A stretch of DNA of 38,802 nucleotides, from contig DATGGU010000046.1 of the NCBI GenBank assembly GCA_035308365.1, forward strand, positions 1-38,802. Reading direction: 5' to 3'. Positions 15,718 to 25,277 of this stretch are shown in pieces. The notes below the pieces were generated by a model. The model was not told the DNA's origin, searched no databases, and was given only the letters and a program-made list of their open reading frames with translations. How positions within the stretch are numbered: position 1 is the stretch's first letter; each line of letters begins with the position of its first letter. Origin of the DNA: PALSA-505 sp035308365 (GTDB lineage Bacteria; Actinomycetota; Actinomycetes; Streptosporangiales; Streptosporangiaceae). A program made the position numbers and the translations under genes.

Positions 15718-17838
15718 TTAGGGCGCCGTGAGCCGGACGCCGGGACGCTTGGCATAATTCGGCGGTATTTTCAGTGTTTGCAGCGCGGACCGCATCACCT
15801 GGTAGAAGACCGGCCCGGCTACCTGGTCACCGTAGTAGGCCGAGCCCTTCGGATCCTGGACATTGACGGCAACGACCAGTTGCGGATTGCTCGGCGGCGT
15901 CATGCCGATGTAGCTGGCGCCGTAGTTGCACAGGCAGCCCCTGTTGTTCAGCTCCTGCGCGGTCCCGGTCTTGGCGGCGATCTGGTAGCCGGCGATGTCG
16001 CCCCAGTACACCCCGGCCTGGGCATCCACCATCGGGACCTGCTCCAGCACGCTGATCAGCTCGCGGGCGGTCCTGGCCTGGATCACCCGGCGCCTGGGCG
16101 CCGGCGGGGCGGGCACGAACTGCCCCTTCGCGTTGGTGGTACCCGCCACGATGGACGGCCGCACCCGGACACCGCCGTTGGCGATGGTGGCGTAGACGCT
16201 GGCCATCTGGACCGCGTTGGCGGTGACGCCCTGGCCGAAGGCCAGCGTGTACCGCGTGTCCCCCCAGTAGTTCTTCGAGCCCGGTGCGGGCAGAATCCCG
16301 GCCGTCTCGCCCGGCAGGCTGAGCCCGGTCGGCTCGCCGAGGCCGAACGCGCGCAGGTAGTGGTACTGCACCTGCGGGCTCACGTGCTGGACGACCTGGA
16401 CCATGCCGACGTTGCTGGAGTTGGCCAGGATGCCGGCGACGGTGAGCCGCTCGGTGGGGTGGGACTCGGCGTCGTGGAAGTGGAAGCCGTGCACGTCGAT
16501 CTGGTAGGGCACCGTGTACGGGCTCATCAGCGTCTGGCCGCCGTGTTCCAGGGCGGCGGCCACCGTGATCACCTTGGCCGTGCTGCCCGGCTGCCAGGAG
16601 TAGGCCACCGGCATGTCGGCGGTTGCGGCCAGGCTGGTGACGTCCGACGGGCTGAACGTCGGGTACTGGGCCATCGCCAGGATCTGGCCGGTGTGCGGCT
16701 GCATGATGACGACCGTGCAGTAGGCGGCATGAGTCAGTGTGACCCGCTGCTTGCAGGCCTGCTCGGCCGAGTACTGCAGGCTGGGCAGGATGGTCAGCCG
16801 GACGTCGCGGCCCGGCTCGGTGGGCTTGAGTGTCTCCTGGCCGAGCGGGATGAGCTGGCCGCTGGAGGTGGTCTGTTCCTCCTGCGAGCCGTCCCGGCCG
16901 GTCAGCAGCGAGTTGTCCTGCTGCTCGATGCCGGCCTCCCCGACCAGGTTGCCCGCGCTGTCGGTGTCGGTGAAGCCGATCAGGTTGGCGGCGAGCTGGC
17001 CGTTCGGGTACTCCCGGGTGTAGCTCGGCGTCATCGCGATGCCCGGCAGCCCGGTGGACCCGCTGCCCGGCAGCCGCATGTTTTTGATTTGCGCCGCGGT
17101 GATGGCCGACACCGACTTCTTCAGCACCACGTACTCCGGCGAGCTGGGATGCTGCAGCAGACCGAGTATCTGGGCCTGGGACATGCCGAGCGGGCCGGCC
17201 AGGCCCGCGGCGATCTGCGGCTCCTGGGCGGCATTCATCAGCTTCGGGTCGGCGAACACCAGGTCGGTCTGCACGGTGGCGGCCAGCACGGTGCCGTCAG
17301 CCGCGGTGATGCTGCCGCGGACCGCGGGAAGCTGCACGGTCTGCAGCCGCTGCTGGTAGGCCAGTGCCCGGTACCTGGACCCGTCCATGCCCTGAAGCTG
17401 GACGAGCCGCCCGGCGAACAGGGACAGCACGAACCCGATGCACAGCAGGCCGGCCCGCAGCCTGCGGCCCGGGTCGCCGCGGTTCAGCGAACGCCGCCGC
17501 CTGGCCCGCAGCCGCTGGCGCCGCTTGGCGGCACCCTGGGTATGGCCGGGAACGTCCCGGCGCGACGGTTCGGCCGCGGCCGGCCGGGGCCGGCCGCGGC
17601 CCGCCGGCAGTACCGTCTCACGCTGAGGTCCGGGCCTCGGGCGCGGCTCGCCGCCGAGTCTGTCGCCGCGGCTCTGGGCGGCCCGGTCCGCTTCCTTACG
17701 GAGGGGGCCGGACGGCTTGCGAACGGGACCCGCCGGGCGGCGGCCGGGCCCGGCCGGGCGGCCGCCGGGCCCGGCCGGGCGGCGCACGTTGCGCTGCGGC
17801 CTGGGCCGGTCCTGGCCGTCGCCACCTGGTTCCCTCAC
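15718..17838 (-). CDS. ftsI: Septal penicillin-binding protein 3 (FtsI)
   Basis: A 706-aa class b PBP transpeptidase that cross-links septal peptidoglycan with FtsW. A long cytoplasmic tail (1-125) is rich in Pro, Arg, Gly and Ala with PAGPGRR-type repeats. One TM segment lies at about 129-148, then the dimerisation/pedestal domain (LPAVRGSITAADGTVLA). The transpeptidase domain has the active-site S419 in STAK (usually STFK), the S-x-N motif SSN at 474-476, and KTG at 623-625 (AAKTGTAQ). The GTG at 17838 makes a GTGA overlap with the ftsL stop. The tail is long for the family, and its DNA (about 17715-17790) contains GGGCCCGGCCGGGCGGC-like repeats that may vary in copy number. Confidence 0.96.
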   Translation of the reverse strand: MREPGGDGQDRPRPQRNVRRPAGPGGRPAGPGRRPAGPVRKPSGPLRKEADRAAQSRGDRLGGEPRPRPGPQRETVLPAGRGRPRPAAAEPSRRDVPGHTQGAAKRRQRLRARRRRSLNRGDPGRRLRAGLLCIGFVLSLFAGRLVQLQGMDGSRYRALAYQQRLQTVQLPAVRGSITAADGTVLAATVQTDLVFADPKLMNAAQEPQIAAGLAGPLGMSQAQILGLLQHPSSPEYVVLKKSVSAITAAQIKNMRLPGSGSTGLPGIAMTPSYTREYPNGQLAANLIGFTDTDSAGNLVGEAGIEQQDNSLLTGRDGSQEEQTTSSGQLIPLGQETLKPTEPGRDVRLTILPSLQYSAEQACKQRVTLTHAAYCTVVIMQPHTGQILAMAQYPTFSPSDVTSLAATADMPVAYSWQPGSTAKVITVAAALEHGGQTLMSPYTVPYQIDVHGFHFHDAESHPTERLTVAGILANSSNVGMVQVVQHVSPQVQYHYLRAFGLGEPTGLSLPGETAGILPAPGSKNYWGDTRYTLAFGQGVTANAVQMASVYATIANGGVRVRPSIVAGTTNAKGQFVPAPPAPRRRVIQARTARELISVLEQVPMVDAQAGVYWGDIAGYQIAAKTGTAQELNNRGCLCNYGASYIGMTPPSNPQLVVAVNVQDPKGSAYYGDQVAGPVFYQVMRSALQTLKIPPNYAKRPGVRLTAP

Positions 17839-18515
17839 GGCGTATACCCGGGGACGGCCCGCACGCCGGGCTCCTTGGCCGGCTGGCTGTAGATCCGCCC
17901 GTTCTTGAGATCGAGGAAGTGCAGCCTGCCCACCGGGCGCATGCCGAGCTGCTGAGCCCGGGCGGCGATGGAGGCCGGCGACCTGAGCGCCGTGGTCTGC
18001 TGCTCGGCGGCCTGCACCTGCTGCGCCAGCGAGGCGTTCTTCTGCTGTATCGCCGTGATCTGGAACGAGCCTTGGGCCAGCGTGGTGTTGATCAGCAGCA
18101 GGCAGACCAGCCCGCCGCCGAGCAGTGCGAGCAGCAGCAGCACGAACGGGGTGCGCGGCCGTCCAGCGGCAGCGGGACGCTCCGCCGCCCGGACCGCCTG
18201 ATCCCCGGCGGCCGCCGGCCGGGCGGCAGGCCGCACCGGCCGCGATGTCCCCGGCTGGCTGGGCCGGGACGGGCCGGGCTTACCAGGTCCCGGCTGGGCC
18301 GGCCTTGGCCGGGCCACTCCCGGCCGCGCCGTGCGCAGCTGGGCCGGGCCCGGCTCCGCTGCCGGGGACTGAGGCTCCCCGGACTGGGTTGCCCGGGACC
18401 GCGGCGGCGCAGGCTGTGCGCGCCGGGGCCGGCTGGCCTGGATCTGGCCGGGCCGCGGCCGCTGAAGCTGGTGTGGATCGCGCGACTGCGACCGGTCATC
18501 CAGTCCGGTTGCCAT
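17835..18515 (-). CDS. ftsL: FtsL-like septum formation protein
   Basis: A 226-aa bitopic protein. Position between rsmH and ftsI, one TM helix (about 123-143, FVLLLLALLGGGLVCLLLIN) and a following coiled coil (QKNASLAQQVQAAEQQTTAL) identify the FtsL role: a partner of FtsB/FtsQ that activates FtsWI. The first 115 or so residues are a Pro/Arg/Ala/Gln-rich disordered cytoplasmic tail, much longer than in model FtsL proteins but common in actinobacteria. I chose the ATG at 18515 since AAGGAGG lies 10 bp upstream; a GTG at 18524 is too close to it. FtsL sequences are poorly conserved, so the symbol rests mainly on context. Confidence 0.85.
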   Translation of the reverse strand: MATGLDDRSQSRDPHQLQRPRPGQIQASRPRRAQPAPPRSRATQSGEPQSPAAEPGPAQLRTARPGVARPRPAQPGPGKPGPSRPSQPGTSRPVRPAARPAAAGDQAVRAAERPAAAGRPRTPFVLLLLALLGGGLVCLLLINTTLAQGSFQITAIQQKNASLAQQVQAAEQQTTALRSPASIAARAQQLGMRPVGRLHFLDLKNGRIYSQPAKEPGVRAVPGYTP

Positions 18516-18542
18516 ATCAGCCACCCCTCCTTGTGCCGCCTC

Positions 18543-19496
18543 TCACGCCGCCGTCGCGATGCGTTCCGCGGCCCGCAGCCGGGCCGAGGCCGCCCGCGGG
18601 TTGGCGGCCACCTCCTGGTCGGAGGGCCGCAGCGCTCCCCTGGTCAGTGCCCTGAACCTGGGCTGGTGCGAGGGCAGCGACCGCGGCAGCCCGCGCGGTG
18701 TGGTGTCCGTCGTCCGCGACGCGAACTCCCGCTTGACGATCCGGTCCTCGAGCGAGTGGTAGGCGAGCACGACGATCCGCCCGCCCGGTGCCAGCGCCTC
18801 CATGGCGGCGGGCACCGCCTGGCTGAGCGCTTCGAGCTCGCCGTTCACCTCGATGCGCAGCGCCTGGAACGTGCGCTTGGCCGGGTTTCCCCCGGTGCGC
18901 CTGGCCGGCGCGGGAATGGAGTCCTTGATGATGTCGGCCAGCCGCCCGGTGCTGGCCAGCGGCTCGCGGGTGCGTTCGCGCACCAGCGCGCCGGCGATCC
19001 TGGCCGCGAACCGTTCCTCGCCGAACTCACGCAGGATGGCGGTCAGCTTCCCGGCCGGGTAGGTGTTGACGACCTGCGCCGCGGTGAGCGGGCGGGTGGG
19101 GTCCATCCGCATGTCCAGCGGCGCGTCATAGGAATAGGCGAAGCCGCGGTCCGGGTCCTCGAGCTGCGGCGATGAGACACCCAGGTCGAACAGGACACCC
19201 TGCACCCGGGGATGGCCGTGGCCGGCCAGCACGGCGGGCAGTTCGTCGTAGCGGGCGTGCACCAGCGTGGTCCTGGCCGCGTACGGAGCCAGCAGCGCAC
19301 GGGATTCCCCGATGGCGGCCGGATCCATGTCCAGGCCGATCAGTGCCAGGCCCGGATGCGCGTCGAGCAGGGCCCGGGCATGCCCGGCCCGGCCGAGGGT
19401 GGCGTCCACGAGCACCGCGCCGTCGGTGCCGAGCGCGGGTGCGAGAAGCTCGGTGACCTGGCCGGCCATGACCGGAACGTGCGCCGCCGATGTCAT
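18543..19496 (-). CDS. rsmH: 16S rRNA (cytosine-1402-N4)-methyltransferase RsmH
   Basis: A 317-aa SAM-dependent methyltransferase (formerly MraW) that methylates C1402 in the ribosomal P site. It begins with the usual HVPVMAGQVTELLAPA. The SAM motif is DATLGRAGHARALL, where many members read GxGGH; here an Arg-Ala-Gly-His replaces it. GLDMDPAAI, LFDLGVSSPQLE, GFAYSYDAPLDMRMD, KRTFQALRIEVN and YHSLEDRIVKREF are all family landmarks. The ATG at 19496 is preceded by a GGGAGG site; the longer open frame is not conserved. It lies 184 bp after mraZ and just ahead of ftsL. Confidence 0.96.
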   Translation of the reverse strand: MTSAAHVPVMAGQVTELLAPALGTDGAVLVDATLGRAGHARALLDAHPGLALIGLDMDPAAIGESRALLAPYAARTTLVHARYDELPAVLAGHGHPRVQGVLFDLGVSSPQLEDPDRGFAYSYDAPLDMRMDPTRPLTAAQVVNTYPAGKLTAILREFGEERFAARIAGALVRERTREPLASTGRLADIIKDSIPAPARRTGGNPAKRTFQALRIEVNGELEALSQAVPAAMEALAPGGRIVVLAYHSLEDRIVKREFASRTTDTTPRGLPRSLPSHQPRFRALTRGALRPSDQEVAANPRAASARLRAAERIATAA

Positions 19497-19680
19497 GGTG
19501 CAGACCCCCTCCCGTATCCGCTGCTGACCCCCGCCGGTGGTGGCGTACCCCGGAGGTGCCGCCGGTGGGCCCGGCCAGGTCTGCGTCCGCACGAGCGCCG
19601 GCCAGTTCCTCCGCCTGGCGCCGGGGAAGGGACGCCAGCCGGCCTGACCGCCCACACGCGGGCGCAAACCAAGCCGAGCA

Positions 19681-20112
19681 TCAGAGAATCCCCGGCAGCA
19701 CCTCCTCCGAGGCTGCGGAGAACGCGTCCTCCTGCTCATCCAGGTAGTTCTGCCAGGCGGCCGCGTCCCAGATCTCCAGGCGGGTGTTCATGCCCACCAC
19801 GGCGCAGTCGCGTTCCAGCCCGGCATAGCTGCGCAAGGCGGGCGGAATGGTGATCCGGCCCTGCTTGTCGGGCATCTCGTCGGAGGCGCTGGCGAAGAAG
19901 ACACGGCTGTAGTCGCGGACGGCCTTGGCCGTCACCGGAGCGGTGCGCAGGGACTCGGTGATCCGGGTGAACTCATCGGGCGGGAACACGTACAGGCACC
20001 GCTCCTGGCCTTTCGTTATCACCAGTCCTCCGGCGAGCTCGTCCCGGTACTTGGCCGGCAGGATCAGCCGGCCCTTGTCGTCGAGGCGCGGCAGGTGAGT
20101 GCCAAGGAACAC
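19681..20112 (-). CDS. mraZ: Transcriptional regulator MraZ
   Basis: A 143-aa protein with two SpoVT-AbrB-like swapped-hairpin domains, each carrying the DK-G-R signature: LDDKGRLILPAKYRDEL near the start and PDKQGRITIPPALRSYAGL in the second half. MraZ forms a ring that binds direct repeats in its own promoter and controls the dcw operon. The start is GTG at 20112, after GGGAGGGGG, giving the normal family length; the open frame upstream to 20229 includes the promoter. It is the first gene of the dcw cluster here. Confidence 0.95.
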   Translation of the reverse strand: MFLGTHLPRLDDKGRLILPAKYRDELAGGLVITKGQERCLYVFPPDEFTRITESLRTAPVTAKAVRDYSRVFFASASDEMPDKQGRITIPPALRSYAGLERDCAVVGMNTRLEIWDAAAWQNYLDEQEDAFSAASEEVLPGIL

Positions 20113-20166
20113 CGGCACCACCCCCTCCCCGGCGATCCACCCGAGGGACACACCTACTCCATGTCG

Positions 20167-20192
20167 CTCCACTGTACTCCACTTTCCCCCAC
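20167..20192 (-). promoter_or_regulatory. MraZ box: three direct repeats with 10-bp period
   Basis: Read on the minus strand, GTGGGG (20187-20192), GTGGAG (20177-20182) and GTGGAG (20167-20172) recur exactly every 10 bp. This matches the known MraZ recognition pattern of TGGGN-like repeats separated by 5 bp. The repeats lie between and across the -35 and -10 of the mraZ promoter, so binding should block RNA polymerase, which fits autorepression. Confidence 0.8.
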
Positions 20193-20198
20193 CGTCAA
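20171..20198 (-). promoter_or_regulatory. Promoter of mraZ and the dcw operon
   Basis: On the minus strand, TTGACG (20193-20198) and TACAGT (20171-20176) are separated by 16 bp. These fit a housekeeping-sigma promoter. RNA would start near 20164, leaving a leader of about 50 nt before the GTG at 20112. The MraZ box overlaps both elements. Confidence 0.6.
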
Positions 20199-20254
20199 TC
20201 GGCGAAATCCCCTGAACGACTCTGGGCACCGTAAGAAATCCCAGCTAGATAGCG

Positions 20255-20270
20255 GTGGGGCAAAGTGGGG
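20255..20270 (+). promoter_or_regulatory. Second MraZ-box-like pair in opposite orientation
   Basis: Two GTGGGG hexamers start at 20255 and 20265 on the plus strand, again with a 10-bp period. They are oriented toward moxR, some 250 bp away, and lie about 90-105 bp upstream of the predicted mraZ RNA start. They could be a weaker operator for a divergent promoter or an auxiliary site for mraZ. Only two repeats are seen, against three in the main box. Confidence 0.45.
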
Positions 20271-20523
20271 GGAGTCTCGCCCACCGGTGCCGGGGTGGCG
20301 GCGCTCGCGGGGCGCCGGGCAGGGAAGTGAGCCGCCCGTCACAGAAAGGGACAGCTTTCGCGCAGGCCACAGAATCTTCACGGGTCGGCTTCGAAGTGAT
20401 CCCGGCCTCGCGCACATCCGTTGTAGGACGTACTGTCAGAAAACGCGCACCCGGCTCTGCCGGCTCGTTACATGACCAAGCCTGCGCTGGGTAGCCTGTT
20501 ACGTAAGAACGCGAGGAGGCCAA
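20271..20523. other. Remainder of the mraZ-moxR divergent intergenic region
   Basis: No gene is seen. A ribosome site (GAGGAGG) precedes the moxR GTG at 20524. I could not identify a convincing plus-strand promoter; TTACGTAAG near 20501-20509 is a short palindrome close to the gene and might be an operator or chance. Confidence 0.5.
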
Positions 20524-21501
<978 letters not shown>

Positions 21502-21528
21502 GCCGGAGGGCCGGAAGGACGGGCAGCC

Positions 21529-22815
21529 ATGCGGTCGCTATTCGCCGGATTCACCACCCGGGGGAGGTCGTTTCTCGCGGCGGGCCTGGCGGCCGCCCTC
21601 TGCGGCCTGGCGCTGGGTGAGCGTGACCTGATCCGGGTCGGCGCGCTGGTCTTCCTGCTGCCGCTGCTGTCGGCGCTGGCCGCCGGGCGGGCCCGGTACC
21701 GGCTGAGCTGCATACGCCAGCTCACCCCGGCCCGGGCGCCGGCCGGGCAGACGGTCCGGGTGAGCCTGCACATCGAGAACGTCTCCCGGCTGCCTACCGG
21801 CCTGCTGCTCGCCGAGGACGCGGTGCCGTACTCACTGGGCAGCCGCCCCCGGTTCGTGCTGGAGCGGATCGAGCGCGGCGGCAGCCGGGTGGTCGACTAC
21901 CCGCTCCGGTCCGACGTGCGCGGCAAGTTCACCGTCGGCCCGCTCAAGCTCCGCGTCGCGGACGCGTTCGGCCTGGTCGAACTCGGCCGGTCGTTCAGCA
22001 CCACGAACACGCTCGTGGTCTCGCCTAAGATCATCTCGCTGGCCAGCACCGTGATACCGGGGAGCTGGCTCGGCGACGGCGAGGGCCGGTCGAAGGTGGC
22101 CGCCTCGGCTGAGAACGACGATACCGGGACACGCCCCTACCGGGACGGCGACGAGCTGCGCCGGGTGCACTGGCGCTCCACCGCCCGCTACGGGGAGCTG
22201 ATGGTGCGCCGCGAGGAACAACAGTGGCGTAACCACGTCGTCCTGCTGCTCGACACCAGGCGGAACGCGCACGCCGGCACCGGGACTTCTTCGTCGTTCG
22301 AGTTCGCGGTCAGCGCCGCCGCCTCCATCGGTGTGCACCTGGCCATGCAGGGGTTCGACGGGCAGCTCGTCACCGACGCGGGCGCGATCCCGGCCGCGGG
22401 CAACTTCGAGGACGTCATGCTCGACACCCTCGCCGTCATCAAGCCGTCGTCGGGCCGGGACTTCATGCCGGGCCTGTCCACCGTGATGCCACGGGCCAGC
22501 GGGCTGTTCATCGTGGTGGCCGGCCGTCTGTCGGCCGGCGAGGCGAGGACCCTGGTGGCCAGCCACCCCGGCAACGCCCCCGCGCTCGCGCTGCTGCTGG
22601 CCACCTCGACCTGGGCGGCGAGCGCGCAACCCGCCGATACCCCGGACGAGACGCAGGCCGCCGCCAGCGTGCTCACCGCGGCGGGCTGGCGGGTGGCGAC
22701 CGTGAAGTCCGGCACCCCGCTGGCCGCGGCCTGGCAGCGGCTGCACGGCTCGCTCGCGACGGGGGCATCCCCCTACGAGTTCCCGGTGAACGGAATACCG
22801 GAGGCGGTCCGATGA
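21529..22815 (+). CDS. DUF58-domain membrane protein
   Basis: A 428-aa protein with two N-terminal hydrophobic segments (about 12-52), an extracytoplasmic or cytoplasmic beta-rich part, and a DUF58 domain whose hallmark RPYRDGDELRRVHWRSTAR is near 203-221. DUF58 proteins often carry a von Willebrand A-like fold and pair with MoxR ATPases. A partial vWA-like stretch (VVLLLDTRRNA) follows the motif. It starts 27 bp after moxR, and its stop overlaps the next start (ATGA). Function is inferred from partnership only. Confidence 0.92.
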   Translation: MRSLFAGFTTRGRSFLAAGLAAALCGLALGERDLIRVGALVFLLPLLSALAAGRARYRLSCIRQLTPARAPAGQTVRVSLHIENVSRLPTGLLLAEDAVPYSLGSRPRFVLERIERGGSRVVDYPLRSDVRGKFTVGPLKLRVADAFGLVELGRSFSTTNTLVVSPKIISLASTVIPGSWLGDGEGRSKVAASAENDDTGTRPYRDGDELRRVHWRSTARYGELMVRREEQQWRNHVVLLLDTRRNAHAGTGTSSSFEFAVSAAASIGVHLAMQGFDGQLVTDAGAIPAAGNFEDVMLDTLAVIKPSSGRDFMPGLSTVMPRASGLFIVVAGRLSAGEARTLVASHPGNAPALALLLATSTWAASAQPADTPDETQAAASVLTAAGWRVATVKSGTPLAAAWQRLHGSLATGASPYEFPVNGIPEAVR

Positions 22816-25265
22816 ATCACAGGTTTACGGTGACCGCCGCGCTCGCGTCGGCGGCGGCGTCCGCGTCGCTGGTCCCGCTGATGTCGGGCGGCAAGTGGTT
22901 CTGGGGCGGCATCGGCGCGATCCTCATGGTCGCCCTGGTGGGCACCGCGACCAGGGCCCGTGCCCTGCGCGCGCTGCCCGCGGCCGTCTGCCTGCTCTGC
23001 GCGCTGGCCGCGCTGGTGCTGTACCTGAACGTGGTGTTCTCGGCCAAGTCCTCCTTCCTCGGCTTCATCCCCACCGGCGCATCGCTCACCGCGCTGTGGC
23101 GATCCGCCCTGCAGGGACTCAGCGACACCCAGAAGTACGCGCCGCCGGTTCCGCCCATCGCCGCGCTCCAACTGCTGGCGACCGCCGGGATCGGGCTGGC
23201 GGCGTCCGTCACCGACCTGATCGCGGTTCGGCTGCGCCGCTGCGCGCTGGCCGGCCTGCCGCTGCTCGTGCTGTTCAGCGTGCCGATCGCCACCAACGCC
23301 GGCAAGAGCGCGCTGGAAGACCTGATCGTCTTCTGCCTGGGCATGGCCGGCTACCTCGCCCTGCTCAGCGCGGACGGGCGGGAGCGGCTGCGGCTGTGGG
23401 GCCGGCTGGTGACCCCGTGGAACAACGGCCAGGACGAACAGACCGAGGAACTGGAGGGCGGGCAGAGCCTGCGCGACCTCGCCGCCTCCGGCCGCCGCAT
23501 CGGCCTGGCCGCGGTCGCCCTGGCCTTGTTCGTCCCGCTGCTGCTGCCCAGCCTGCACGTCCACAGGCTGTTCCAGGGGCAGGGCACCAACGGCGGCCTC
23601 GGGCCTGGTGGCGGCTCTGGCGCAGGCTTGCCGGACCCGATCGCGCTGATGAACGGGCAGTTGCGGGAGCCCAAGCCGCAGCCGGTGCTCACCTACACCA
23701 CCGACGCCCCGTCGAACAACCCGCAGTACCTGCAGGTCTACGTGCTCAACAAGCTGACCACGGCCGGCTGGAGCCTGACCAGGACCGGCCAGGTCTTCTC
23801 GCTGAACGCCGGGCAGATGCCGCCGCCGCCCGGGCTGACGTCGAAGGTGAAGTGGCCGGTCGTGCACACGACCGTCAACTTCAGCGGCGGCTTCTCGTCC
23901 AGGCAGAGCTACCTGCCAATGCCCTACCCGGCGACGAAGGTGGACGTCCCCGGCACCTGGCAGGCCAACACCGGCACGCTCATGCTGTACTCCTTGTCGA
24001 TGCCGCTGTCCGCCCTGCAATACACGGTGACCAGCGACTACATCGACCCGCAGTCAGATGTTCTGGACGCGGCACCGGCCACCACCGGCATGGGCGGCTA
24101 TCTGACGGTCCCGTCTGCCTACCGCTCGCTCACCTCGCTGGCCCGGCAGGTCACCAAGGGTGCGACGACGCCGGGCGCCCAGGGCGCCGCCCTGGAGAAC
24201 TGGTTCAGCGACACCGGCGGGTTCACCTACAGCCTGTCCGCACCCCAGGCCAAGGGCGCGGCCGCGCTCAGGGACTTCCTGTTCCATGTCAAGCGCGGAT
24301 ACTGCCAGCAGTTCGCCTACGCGATGGGTGTACTCGCCCGGCTGCTCGGCATCCCGTCGCGGGTCGTCGTCGGCTACACGTCGGGGACCTACGAGGGCCA
24401 GGGCAAGTGGCAGGTGCTGACCAGCGACGCGCACGCCTGGCCCCAGCTGTACATCAAGGGCTACGGCTGGATGACGTTCGAGCCGACGCCGCCCGGCACC
24501 GCGGCCGGCCAGGGGACCGACTTCAAGCCGTCCTGGAGCCTGCCGCCCAGCAGCAGCAGCGGCATTCCGGCCGTGCTGCCAGGCATCGGCGGCGGGAAAA
24601 CCTTCACAACCCCCGGCACTATTCGCAACAACGCGAAGCCGATCGGTGGCCCGCTGGGCGACCACGCGGGCGTCTCCCCCGACGCCGGGTCCGGCGGCGG
24701 GCCCCCGGGGGGCACGCTCCCGGTCCACCACCCGCCGGTCCCCCTGATCGTGCTGGGCGCGCTGGTGGTCCTCGCGCTGCTGACGCCGCGGACGGTGCGG
24801 ACGCTGACCAGGCGGCGGCGCTGGCTGGCCGCGCGCGGCGACGCGGGCAGCGCGCACGCGGCCTGGGCGGAGACGCTGGACTACCTCGAGGACTACGGCG
24901 TCCGGCACGGCCCGGGCGAGACGCCGCGCGCCATCGCGAAGCGGGTCACCGGCCAGCAGCGGCTCACCGGCCCGGCCGCGGCGGCGCTGGCCCGGCTGGC
25001 CCAGGCCGAGGAACGGGCCAGCTACGCCAGGGAACCCGGTCCCAGCGGCACACTGGCCGCCGACGTGATGGCGGTGCGCAAGGCGGTCTGCGCCGCGGTC
25101 ACCAGGAACGCACGCTGGCAGGCCCGGCTGCTGCCAGCCTCGGCCGTCAACAACACCCGGCGCACGCTGGTACACGCACTGGACGTGTTCGGCTGGGCCG
25201 AACTGATCCTGACCCGTCTGGCCAAGCGCATCGTCAGGCTCCGCGTCCGCCCCGGGGAGGGCTAG
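22812..25265 (+). CDS. Membrane-anchored transglutaminase-like protein
   Basis: An 817-aa protein of the TgpA/DUF3488 type. Several TM segments occupy about 5-250, followed by an extracytoplasmic part with the transglutaminase-core domain. The catalytic triad is visible: C498 in KRGYCQQFAYAMG, H541 in SDAHAWPQ and the acidic E557 in MTFEPTP, where Asp is more usual. One more TM helix lies near 640-660 (PLIVLGALVVLALL), and a cytoplasmic C-terminal DUF4129-like region follows. It overlaps the DUF58 stop by 4 nt. Such proteins may cross-link or cleave peptides at the cell surface. Its neighbours suggest that the MoxR/DUF58 pair matures or regulates it. Confidence 0.92.
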   Translation: MNHRFTVTAALASAAASASLVPLMSGGKWFWGGIGAILMVALVGTATRARALRALPAAVCLLCALAALVLYLNVVFSAKSSFLGFIPTGASLTALWRSALQGLSDTQKYAPPVPPIAALQLLATAGIGLAASVTDLIAVRLRRCALAGLPLLVLFSVPIATNAGKSALEDLIVFCLGMAGYLALLSADGRERLRLWGRLVTPWNNGQDEQTEELEGGQSLRDLAASGRRIGLAAVALALFVPLLLPSLHVHRLFQGQGTNGGLGPGGGSGAGLPDPIALMNGQLREPKPQPVLTYTTDAPSNNPQYLQVYVLNKLTTAGWSLTRTGQVFSLNAGQMPPPPGLTSKVKWPVVHTTVNFSGGFSSRQSYLPMPYPATKVDVPGTWQANTGTLMLYSLSMPLSALQYTVTSDYIDPQSDVLDAAPATTGMGGYLTVPSAYRSLTSLARQVTKGATTPGAQGAALENWFSDTGGFTYSLSAPQAKGAAALRDFLFHVKRGYCQQFAYAMGVLARLLGIPSRVVVGYTSGTYEGQGKWQVLTSDAHAWPQLYIKGYGWMTFEPTPPGTAAGQGTDFKPSWSLPPSSSSGIPAVLPGIGGGKTFTTPGTIRNNAKPIGGPLGDHAGVSPDAGSGGGPPGGTLPVHHPPVPLIVLGALVVLALLTPRTVRTLTRRRRWLAARGDAGSAHAAWAETLDYLEDYGVRHGPGETPRAIAKRVTGQQRLTGPAAAALARLAQAEERASYAREPGPSGTLAADVMAVRKAVCAAVTRNARWQARLLPASAVNNTRRTLVHALDVFGWAELILTRLAKRIVRLRVRPGEG

Positions 25266-25277
25266 GAGCCCCCTGGG

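Noticed and set aside
15256..17892. Long plus-strand open frame of 878 codons opposite ftsI
   Set aside because: Shadow frame of ftsI and murE with no recognisable domain.
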